Assembly (NCBI GenBank): GCA_002401545.1
Contig: NVTJ01000031.1
Span: 7,959-18,701 of the forward strand
DNA from: Alphaproteobacteria bacterium
GTDB taxonomy: Bacteria > Pseudomonadota > Alphaproteobacteria > Sphingomonadales > Emcibacteraceae
DNA: 10,743 nucleotides
Direction: 5' to 3'
Both the position numbers and the translations under genes were made by a program. Positions within the stretch are counted from its first letter, which is position 1. Each line of letters starts with the position of its first letter. Positions 4,986 through 10,743 of this stretch are shown here, piece after piece. The notes below the pieces were generated by a model that was not told the DNA's origin, made no database searches, and saw only the letters and a program-made list of their open reading frames with translations.

Positions 4986-7883
4986 ATGTTTAAAATAACC
5001 GATAGAAACATACTAAAACAACAGTGTCTGGGCAGCGCATCCGCACTGGTATTTACCATGATGCTTATGACGACGGCCCAAGAGGCTTTTGCCGCAGATG
5101 AAGAGGCGACACTGGAAGAGGTGATTGTGACAGGATCGCGCATCCGTCAAGACCCGCTCAAGGCGAAATCACCGGTACAAATTCTAACATCGGATGATAT
5201 CACTGAATCCGGCCAGGTATCAATCGCAGATTTTCTGCAACGGCTGCCCATATCCGGTTCCGCCAATAACCGGTCCAATAACTCTTCCGGCAACCTTGGA
5301 TTCCCCCCTGACGGATCAGGAATTGGCGCCGGATCATCCCAGATAGACTTGCGAAACCTTACCGCCAAACGTGTGCTTGTTCTGGTAGACGGCAAGCGGT
5401 GGATCCGGGGGTCTTCAGCCTCTGGTGTATCGGGGGCTGTGGATCTGAATACCATTCCGGTCGGCATTATCAAATCCATTGAAGTGCTTCAGGACGGCGC
5501 ATCGGTTATTTATGGTTCTGATGCCATTGCCGGTGTGGTGAATATCATAACCCGTGACGATTATGAAGGTTTTCAGGGCAGCGCCTATTACGGTCTCTAT
5601 GAAGACGGGGATGGTAATACTCAGGAATATGATCTGAGCTTTGGCGCCAAGGGGGACAAGGGTCGTATCCTTATTGACCTGAGCTATACCAAGCAGGGAG
5701 CTGTTGAAGCCGCTGACCGGGAAATTTCCGCTTTTGCCATTCCTATAGAGAATCTTGGGGCATCTTCCGGTACGCCACAAGGGCGTTTCCTGTTTCAGGA
5801 CGGCTCCAATCTGGATGGTCTGAATATCACGCCGAACGTAGGCACGGGTCCCATTCCGACCTTTGACCCCCTTGATCCAACCGGCCCCACCTCGGACTTT
5901 CATAATTTTACAATTAATGATCGTTTCAATTTCTCACCTTTCAACAAGCTGTTAACACCCAGTGAACGGGTAAATATTTTCATCAAGGGGGAATATGACC
6001 TTACCGAAGACATTACTTATCGGGCTATAGCCTCCTTTAACAACCGGCAATCGGTCAGTCAGGCGGCGCCTGAGCCACTTTTCCTTGGGCCTGACGCGGG
6101 TGCTGGCTTCTTCCTCGATAATATCGTCATTCCGGCAAATCAACCGTTCAACCCGTTCGGGGTTCAGCTTGACGGTGATAACATAGTCTTCTTTGGTCGC
6201 AGACCCATCGAAGCCGGGCCGCGTATTTTTGAGCAGAATGTTGATACCTGGTATATTTCCAATAGCCTTGATGGTACGGTAAAACTGGCTGACAGAAACT
6301 TTTTCTGGGATGTGACGGCTACTTTTGCTCAAAATCAGGCCTCACAGGTAAAGCACGGAGCTTTTAATGCCCGTAAAATCAGTGACGCTCTTGGTGACCC
6401 CGATGACTGTGCGGCAATTCTGGGCTGTGTACCGCTCAACTTTTTTGGTGGTGCCGGTACCATTACCCCAGAAATGCTGGACTTTATAACCTTCACCCAA
6501 AAAGACCAAAGTCGTCAGGAATTATTTAATTTGCTGGCCAATGTTTCCGGTGAGGTAGTTGACCTTCCCGCAGGCCCGCTCGGCATAGCCTTTGGTGTTG
6601 AATATCGGGAAGAAATCGGCTCTTTCACACCCGATTCTGTTGTTTCTGCCGGCCAAACCGCTGGTATCCCGGCAAGCCCGACCGCCGGCCGGGTCGAGGC
6701 AACAGAGTTTTATGCTGAAGTTAATATTCCTGTGGTTGGGGACATGGACTTCGTGAAAAGCTTTGATGTCAATGCGGCTGTTCGCTATTCGGATTATAAT
6801 ACGTCGGGCAGTTCCACCGTCTTCAAGGCCGGGGCCGTATGGCAGGTCAATGATGAATTGACCTTCCGTGGTAACTGGTCAGAGGGATTCCGGGCGCCAA
6901 ATATTGGTGAATTATTCAATACCGGGTCACGGTTTGACAGTACCATTACCGACCCCTGTGATACCGTTGCCAATACATCGGTGCCAGCAAATTGTGCGCT
7001 GCTTGGCGTACCTGATGATCATCAACAGCCTAATGCTCAAATCAGTGTGTCAACAGGTGGCAATCCCAACCTTACGCCGGAAACATCAAAAACCATTACC
7101 TTGGGCGCGACCTATAGTCCGGCAGCTTTTGCGGAGTCCATGGGGCTTGCGGGTATCACATTTGAAGTCAACTATTATGATATATCGGTAGATGACACCA
7201 TTCAGGCGCCTAATGCTTCCGATGTTCTTGAGGGCTGTGTTGCCACGTTAAACCCGCTTTTCTGTGATAATGTGAACCGGACGGCTACTGGTACAGTAAC
7301 GCGGATTGATGGCATTCTGACCAATATTGCCGGTATTGATACCAATGGTCTGGACTGGTCCATTACCGCCGAAACCCAGGAAGCTGATTGGGGCCAAATC
7401 CGTATCAAGTGGTTGAACACACATCTGTTTAAATTCACAGAATCTGTCCTTGGCATTGATGGCAATCCTATCATTACCGAAAGAGCAGGAACGGAACTGG
7501 GTTCCCCTGAACGGGCTTTTGTCAAGTTCAAGTCATCCCTGTTCCTGGACTGGACGCGGAATGAATGGACTGTTGGCTTTACCGGAAGATATATCAGTGG
7601 TGTCGATGAAGATTGCGGCGGATCAACCGGTGGTTTTGGTTTCTTCGAAAATTGTTCAGAAGGAGAGGCTGGCAACCGTCTTGACAGCGTTTTCTATGCC
7701 GATGCGCAATTCACCTATACCCCGGAATTCATGGATGAAAAAATGTCTTTCACATTTGGTGTTCAGAATTTCCTTGATGAAGGTACCCCGCTTTGTACAA
7801 CTTGTGACCTCAATAACTTTGATGGCACCATTCATCAGATACCGGGTCGCTTCTTCTATGGTCGGATTGCCTTTAAACTGTAA
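4986..7883 (+). CDS. TonB-dependent outer-membrane receptor, 965 residues
   Basis: An N-terminal signal peptide (basic start, hydrophobic core about 15-31, cleavage after AFA at 34-36) is followed by a TonB-box/plug start, EEVIVTGSRI (44-53). The plug domain (about 60-175) contains VLVLVDGKRW, VDLNTIPVGIIKSIEVLQDG and SDAIAGVVNIITR. The rest (about 180-965) is a beta-barrel ending IPGRFFYGRIAFKL, with a terminal Leu where Phe is commoner. It should import a ligand too large for porins, powered by TonB-ExbB-ExbD, none of which is in the window. Apart from Cys14 in the signal peptide, all ten cysteines form close pairs (475/481, 658/670, 751/760, 877/890, 937/940), suggesting disulfide-pinned external loops. 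It belongs to the large receptor group common in alphaproteobacteria and xanthomonads. The ligand cannot be assigned. There is no sigma/anti-sigma pair nearby and no N-terminal signalling domain, so FecA-type transcriptional signalling is unlikely. Confidence 0.95.
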   Translation: MFKITDRNILKQQCLGSASALVFTMMLMTTAQEAFAADEEATLEEVIVTGSRIRQDPLKAKSPVQILTSDDITESGQVSIADFLQRLPISGSANNRSNNSSGNLGFPPDGSGIGAGSSQIDLRNLTAKRVLVLVDGKRWIRGSSASGVSGAVDLNTIPVGIIKSIEVLQDGASVIYGSDAIAGVVNIITRDDYEGFQGSAYYGLYEDGDGNTQEYDLSFGAKGDKGRILIDLSYTKQGAVEAADREISAFAIPIENLGASSGTPQGRFLFQDGSNLDGLNITPNVGTGPIPTFDPLDPTGPTSDFHNFTINDRFNFSPFNKLLTPSERVNIFIKGEYDLTEDITYRAIASFNNRQSVSQAAPEPLFLGPDAGAGFFLDNIVIPANQPFNPFGVQLDGDNIVFFGRRPIEAGPRIFEQNVDTWYISNSLDGTVKLADRNFFWDVTATFAQNQASQVKHGAFNARKISDALGDPDDCAAILGCVPLNFFGGAGTITPEMLDFITFTQKDQSRQELFNLLANVSGEVVDLPAGPLGIAFGVEYREEIGSFTPDSVVSAGQTAGIPASPTAGRVEATEFYAEVNIPVVGDMDFVKSFDVNAAVRYSDYNTSGSSTVFKAGAVWQVNDELTFRGNWSEGFRAPNIGELFNTGSRFDSTITDPCDTVANTSVPANCALLGVPDDHQQPNAQISVSTGGNPNLTPETSKTITLGATYSPAAFAESMGLAGITFEVNYYDISVDDTIQAPNASDVLEGCVATLNPLFCDNVNRTATGTVTRIDGILTNIAGIDTNGLDWSITAETQEADWGQIRIKWLNTHLFKFTESVLGIDGNPIITERAGTELGSPERAFVKFKSSLFLDWTRNEWTVGFTGRYISGVDEDCGGSTGGFGFFENCSEGEAGNRLDSVFYADAQFTYTPEFMDEKMSFTFGVQNFLDEGTPLCTTCDLNNFDGTIHQIPGRFFYGRIAFKL

Positions 7884-7915
7884 GCAAAACGGCAAAGTAT
7901 AAATGTAATTTTATT

Positions 7916-7942
7916 GGGCGGCTCTCCCTTTGAGAGCCGCCC
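7916..7942 (+). terminator. Strong hairpin after the TonB-dependent receptor gene
   Basis: A perfect 11-base-pair GC-rich stem, GGGCGGCTCTC (7916-7926) with GAGAGCCGCCC (7932-7942), has a 5-base loop and lies 32 bases after the receptor stop. The U-tract is poor (TTAT only), so it may act as a weak intrinsic terminator or a 3'-end stabiliser. A second perfect stem, TATGCCA/TGGCATA (7944-7962, 7 pairs, 5-base loop), follows at once. Confidence 0.65.
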
Positions 7943-8003
7943 TTATGCCATATAGTGGCATACGCCAAAGGGGCTGATTGCCTCAGAACAGCCGATCAAA
8001 TAT

Positions 8004-8032
8004 TTGTGTCTTTGTTTATTGAAAAATATGGT
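8004..8032 (+). promoter_or_regulatory. Candidate promoter of the exported methyltransferase-like gene
   Basis: TTGTGT (8004-8009) and TATGGT (8027-8032) are separated by 17 bases, giving a predicted leader of about 45 bases. The -10 hexamer and the two bases after it (TATGGTTA) are the same as at the receptor promoter candidate. The region is AT-rich, so a chance match is possible. Confidence 0.35.
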
Positions 8033-8083
8033 TATCATGCCAATAATAATGCCCATAACTGAAGGTTAAAAAATAAAATTATC

Positions 8084-8869
8084 ATGATTAAATTTAACAA
8101 AAACCGTCTGATCCTTGCCGTAGTGACCTCATTCATCTTCTCAGGTTTCACGGTGAACAGTTTCTCGGAAGAGGTTCCCTCACATCACCAAATGAGCGCT
8201 GAAGCTGAAGTCCTGCTGGAAAAAATGATCTCCAGTGACCAGCGCTCCCAAAAACACAAGGCGCGGGATAAATATCGCCATCCGGCCCAAACCCTGAAAT
8301 TTTTTGGTCTTGAGCCGCATATGACCGCCGTTGAAATCTGGCCCGGTGGTCAGGGGGGCTGGTACCGGGAAATTCTGGAGCCTTTCCTGGCAGATAACGG
8401 TAAATATATCCCCGTACGCAGCAAATCAGCCTTTCCGGAACATGTGGATAACGTTCCCTACGGCGAAGTGGATATGGTGCTGATCTTCCGCGCCCATGCT
8501 TTCATCATGAAAAAACCTCCGATTTCGGACTATGTCAAAACCATCTATTCAATGTTAAAACCGGGGGGAATAATGGCCATCGTCGATCATGCGGGGAATG
8601 AAAACATTCCCCAGTCCCAGGATCCTGAAGGCAAGAATGGCTATATCAATGAAAGTCACTTTCGCGCCATAGCCATCAAAGAGGGGTTCGAATTCCTGGC
8701 AGAAAGCAATGTCAACCGAAACCCCAAAGACACCAAAAACTACCCGCGCGGTGTCTGGTCTTTGCCCCCAACCCTGAGCGGTTCCTATCCCTTCACTGAT
8801 GAACGGGCCAAATATCTGGCCATCGGTGAATCCGACCGCTTCACCGTCAAATTCCGTAAACCTGAGTGA
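8084..8869 (+). CDS. Exported methyltransferase-fold protein (COG4798-like)
   Basis: This 261-residue protein has a signal peptide (basic residues 3-8, hydrophobic core 9-24, cleavage likely after SFS at 26-28) and a class I methyltransferase-like domain. Family blocks are RDKYRHPAQTLKFFGLEP (61-78), motif I VEIWPGGQGGWYREIL (83-98), MLKPGGIMAIVDH (157-169), NPKDTKNYPRGVWSLPPT (213-230) and RAKYLAIGESDR (241-252). These fit the predicted methyltransferases of COG4798, many of which carry signal peptides; substrate and activity are unknown to me. Compared with remembered relatives, the stretch between motif I and DMVLIFR (130-136) is about 30 residues shorter, and the usual RNVHNW is RAHAFI here. 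The pocket may therefore be altered. No good ribosome-binding site is seen: GAAGG (8061-8065) is 18 bases from the ATG. It sits between the receptor and the NSS transporter, each separated from it by hairpins. Confidence 0.8.
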   Translation: MIKFNKNRLILAVVTSFIFSGFTVNSFSEEVPSHHQMSAEAEVLLEKMISSDQRSQKHKARDKYRHPAQTLKFFGLEPHMTAVEIWPGGQGGWYREILEPFLADNGKYIPVRSKSAFPEHVDNVPYGEVDMVLIFRAHAFIMKKPPISDYVKTIYSMLKPGGIMAIVDHAGNENIPQSQDPEGKNGYINESHFRAIAIKEGFEFLAESNVNRNPKDTKNYPRGVWSLPPTLSGSYPFTDERAKYLAIGESDRFTVKFRKPE

Positions 8870-8880
8870 AACCTGTTGCC

Positions 8881-8928
8881 AATGCCAGTGGCTTGATTTT
8901 AATTGAAAATTAAAAAAGCCTTGGCATT
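8881..8928. repeat. Long imperfect inverted repeat between the methyltransferase-like gene and the NSS gene
   Basis: The stem builds up from the centre. TTTTAATT (8897-8904) pairs with AATTAAAA (8908-8915) around the loop GAA. GGCTT (8890-8894) pairs with AAGCC (8916-8920), and AATGCCA (8881-8887) with TGGCATT (8922-8928). This gives 20 pairs interrupted only by bases 8895-8896 and a small bulge at 8888-8889/8921. It begins 12 bases after the upstream stop. There is no T-run, so it is not a classical terminator. It could be a 3'-end structure or an attenuator-like element ahead of the transporter. Confidence 0.6.
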
Positions 8929-8948
8929 TACGCCATTGCATGTATTTT
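8921..8948 (+). promoter_or_regulatory. Possible promoter of the NSS transporter gene
   Basis: TTGGCA (8921-8926) and TATTTT (8943-8948) have a 16-base spacer. The -35 element falls on the right arm of the inverted repeat. A transcript starting near 8955 would exclude an ATG at 8940 and fits the start at 8979. Confidence 0.3.
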
Positions 8949-8978
8949 CATATGGGAAATAAAAAAGGGAGATTTGCA

Positions 8979-10376
8979 ATGGCTGAGGAACAATCACAAG
9001 ATCAATCGCCGGCCCATCACGTCCAATGGTCATCGCGGTCGGCATTTTTAATGGCATCTATCGGTGCTGCTGTTGGTCTGGGCAATCTGTGGCGGTTTCC
9101 CTATATCGCCGGTGAAAATGGCGGCGGGGCCTTTGTTTTGATCTATATTGCCTTTGTTCTTATTCTGGGAATTCCCCTGATCATGGCAGAGCTGGCCCTG
9201 GGTCGGGCCGGAAAAATGAGCGCCATCGGTACCATGACCGCCATGGTCAAGGCAGGTCACAGTCCCTTCTGGAAATTAATCGGCTGGCTCAGCATTCTGG
9301 TGCCTCTCATGGGACTGACTTATTACAGTGTGGTCGCCGGATGGTCGCTGGATTATATTACAAAAGCACTCTCGGGCAGTTTTGCCAATATTAATGCTGC
9401 AGAATCAGGCACCCTGTTTGAAGGGTTGCTGGCAAGCTGGCCGCGCCTGACACTTTGGCATACCGTTTACATGCTTTCCGTGATTATAGTTGTTTCCCTT
9501 GGCGTTAAGGCCGGACTGGAATCGACAGTTAAAATCATGATGCCGGGATTATTCATCCTGCTGGCCATTCTGTCCACTTACGCCATGTTCACCGGCGAAG
9601 GCATCAAAGCCTTTAATTTCCTGTTCAGCCCGGATTTTTCCCGGATTACGGCACATACAGTTCTGATAGCTCTGGGTCAGGCACTATTTTCCCTCGCCAT
9701 CGGGGTTGGTGCCCTGATCACTTACGGTGCGTACCTGCCGGATAATGTTTCCCTGCCAAAGGCCGCCGCCATCATTGCTGTGGCCGATACCATCGTCGCC
9801 CTGCTTGCCGGTTTCATGATCTTCCCCATCGTATTCCAGTATGGTTTGACGCCCGGCGAAGGCCCGGGACTTATTTTTGCCACGCTACCCATCGCCTTTG
9901 GTCAAATGCCGGGCGGCATGATTTTCGGCTTTATGTTTTTCCTGCTGCTGACCTTTGCCGCCTTTACCTCGTCACTGGCCATGCTGGAACCTGTCATTGC
10001 CTGGTTCGAAGACAGGGGAATGTCCCGGCGACTGACATCATGGGCTGCGGGGACCGGAACATGGGCTGTCGGACTGATTGTGCTGTTATCCTTCAATGTT
10101 CTTTCTGATTTCAAGCCGCTCAGCTTCATTGGCGCACTGGCAGACAAGAATCTGTTCGGGATTATGGATTTCATTGTGGCCAATATCATGCTGCCGATCA
10201 ATGCCTTGCTGCTGGCGCTGTTTGTCGGCTGGGCCATGGGCCGCAAGATGATCAGCGATCAAATTGGCTATCCCCTGAAAAGCAGGGGATTCCGCATCTG
10301 GCAATTCAGCACAAGATATATCGCCCCCATCTGCATCACCATTGTGATTTACATGATGATCTTTGGTATGGACTAA
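8979..10376 (+). CDS. Sodium-dependent transporter, SLC6/NSS family
   Basis: This 465-residue inner-membrane protein should have 11-12 helices in the LeuT fold and probably imports an amino acid or related amine with sodium. Helix 1 carries the hallmark SIGAAVGLGNLWRFP (27-41). Against LeuT, Ala31, Val32 and Asn36 match the sodium-site residues Ala22, Val23 and Asn27, and Arg39 matches gate residue Arg30. ENGGGAFVLIY (46-56), MAELALGR (69-76) and the helix-3 segment LTYYSVVAGWSLDYI also fit. The frame is open back to an ATG at 8940. However, AGGGAG (8966-8971) lies 7 bases before the ATG at 8979, and family members start with a short polar tail like MAEEQSQDQ, so 8979 is preferred. The length is close to MhsT-type bacterial members and shorter than LeuT. 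The exact substrate is unknown. Its stop abuts the EF-hand remnant on the other strand. Confidence 0.93.
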   Translation: MAEEQSQDQSPAHHVQWSSRSAFLMASIGAAVGLGNLWRFPYIAGENGGGAFVLIYIAFVLILGIPLIMAELALGRAGKMSAIGTMTAMVKAGHSPFWKLIGWLSILVPLMGLTYYSVVAGWSLDYITKALSGSFANINAAESGTLFEGLLASWPRLTLWHTVYMLSVIIVVSLGVKAGLESTVKIMMPGLFILLAILSTYAMFTGEGIKAFNFLFSPDFSRITAHTVLIALGQALFSLAIGVGALITYGAYLPDNVSLPKAAAIIAVADTIVALLAGFMIFPIVFQYGLTPGEGPGLIFATLPIAFGQMPGGMIFGFMFFLLLTFAAFTSSLAMLEPVIAWFEDRGMSRRLTSWAAGTGTWAVGLIVLLSFNVLSDFKPLSFIGALADKNLFGIMDFIVANIMLPINALLLALFVGWAMGRKMISDQIGYPLKSRGFRIWQFSTRYIAPICITIVIYMMIFGMD

Positions 10377-10474
10377 CGCATCATGCGGGCGGTGCGAAAT
10401 TCGGCCATTGATAATGCCCCGTCACCATTCTGATCGGCGGCTTTAAACCACACCGCGCCAGCGCCCGTCTCCGT
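10373..10474 (-). pseudogene. Remnant of an EF-hand calcium-binding protein gene
   Basis: The minus strand has 33 open codons between a TAA (complement of 10475-10477) and a TAG (complement of 10373-10375). They encode WFKAADQNGDGALSMAEF followed by RTARMMR. The core D-Q-N-G-D-G-A-L-S-M-A-E is a complete canonical EF-hand loop: Asp1, Asn3, Asp5, Gly6, Leu8, Ser9 and Glu12 are all present, with aromatic and helical residues correctly placed on both sides. There is no ATG upstream; the only alternative start is GTG at 10453, giving 26 residues with no convincing ribosome-binding site. No further EF-hand sequence is visible beyond the TAA in any minus frame. The best reading is the 3' end of a convergent EF-hand protein gene that lost its body by deletion or decay. 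A functional microprotein is possible but less likely. Its stop overlaps the NSS stop by two bases. Confidence 0.65.
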
Positions 10475-10572
10475 TTATCAAAAAACTATTACAGGTTTCA
10501 TGATAATAGCATTACTATAAAATCCAGTAATTACCACAGATGTTATGCATATTTCTGACAGAGGGTGACATT

Positions 10573-10743
10573 ATGAAAAAAACCGGCATATTTATCTCTT
10601 TCCTCATAGTAATGATGGGGGGTACAATCCTGACCGGCTATGCCAATCAGGAAGAAACTGGCGAACAGGAAAACACTCAGAATAACAACGGCGCGGACCA
10701 GTACGCCCGTAAAATGACAAATGCCAAACTGCTGGTACTGATT
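10573..10743 (+). CDS. N terminus of an exported protein, cut by the window end
   Basis: AGAGGG (10560-10565) lies 7 bases before the ATG at 10573, and the frame stays open for 57 codons to the window edge. The product has a clear signal peptide (Lys2-Lys3, hydrophobic core about 5-20, likely cleavage after TGYA at residue 24). A strongly polar Glu/Gln/Asn-rich stretch follows (25-43), then YARKMTNAKLLVLI. No family can be recognised from this fragment. A periplasmic or surface location is the only inference supported. The AT-rich 5' flank contains TATAAA (10516-10521), but I could not match it to a convincing -35 element. Confidence 0.75.
   Translation, partial: MKKTGIFISFLIVMMGGTILTGYANQEETGEQENTQNNNGADQYARKMTNAKLLVLI

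Noticed and set aside
5415..5903. Minus-strand open frame of 162 codons inside the TonB receptor
   Set aside because: It overlaps the conserved plug-domain coding region and encodes nothing recognisable.
7202..7675. Minus-strand open frame of 157 codons inside the receptor barrel
   Set aside because: It is an antisense shadow with low-complexity Ser/Pro-rich translation, and the receptor frame is intact.
7972..7993. Short dyad GGCTG...CAGCC after the receptor terminator
   Set aside because: There are only five pairs with a 12-base loop, not distinguishable from chance.
10511..10534. Small dyad ATTACT...AGTAAT and the 8-base palindrome GTAATTAC upstream of the last gene
   Set aside because: They resemble half-sites of the 4795-4808 palindrome, but are short, AT-rich and differently spaced, so a shared regulator is not supported.

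Overview
The window looks like chromosomal DNA from a free-living, probably aquatic alphaproteobacterium. The strongest lineage clue is the left end, where a DUF2842 small membrane protein lies directly upstream of a DUF1134/EipA envelope protein. Both families are, as far as I know, essentially alphaproteobacterial. A large TonB-dependent receptor, an SLC6-type sodium-dependent transporter and moderate base composition fit a marine or brackish group such as Emcibacter, Kordiimonas or Sneathiella relatives, but I cannot fix the genus.

Layout. (1) 40-1031, plus strand: a tight cluster of an unrecognised 50-residue one-helix protein, a DUF2842 protein, and an EipA-like protein that carries a lipobox; the last two overlap by ATGA. 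(2) 1051-1827, minus strand: yaaA, the peroxide-stress protein, convergent with eipA. (3) 2035-3426, plus strand: a MATE-family efflux transporter that starts at TTG. (4) 3431-4750, minus strand: a GntP-family organic-acid permease, ending 4 bases from the MATE stop. (5) 4751-4985: a divergent regulatory region with two perfect palindromes and a plausible promoter. (6) 4986-7883, plus strand: a 965-residue TonB-dependent receptor followed by a strong hairpin. (7) 8084-8869, plus strand: a predicted exported protein with a COG4798-type methyltransferase fold. (8) 8979-10376, plus strand: an SLC6/NSS transporter whose start is better placed at 8979 than at the longer 8940 option. (9) 10373-10474, minus strand: a headless fragment encoding a textbook EF-hand, apparently a gene remnant. 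(10) 10573 to the window end, plus strand: the start of an exported protein of unknown function.

How the parts fit. Most of the window concerns the cell envelope and transport: envelope integrity (EipA), drug or cation efflux (MATE), organic-acid uptake (GntP), outer-membrane uptake (TonB receptor) and amino-acid-type uptake (NSS). The genes read as several separate transcription units, not one pathway. The receptor, the exported methyltransferase-like protein and the NSS transporter share a direction but are separated by 110-200 base gaps containing hairpins and possible promoters, so they may be independent. I see no mobile element, CRISPR array, rRNA, tRNA or defence system. The least ordinary items are the EF-hand fossil, the exported methyltransferase fold with an apparently shortened core, the lipidated EipA variant, and the palindromes in the divergent region.
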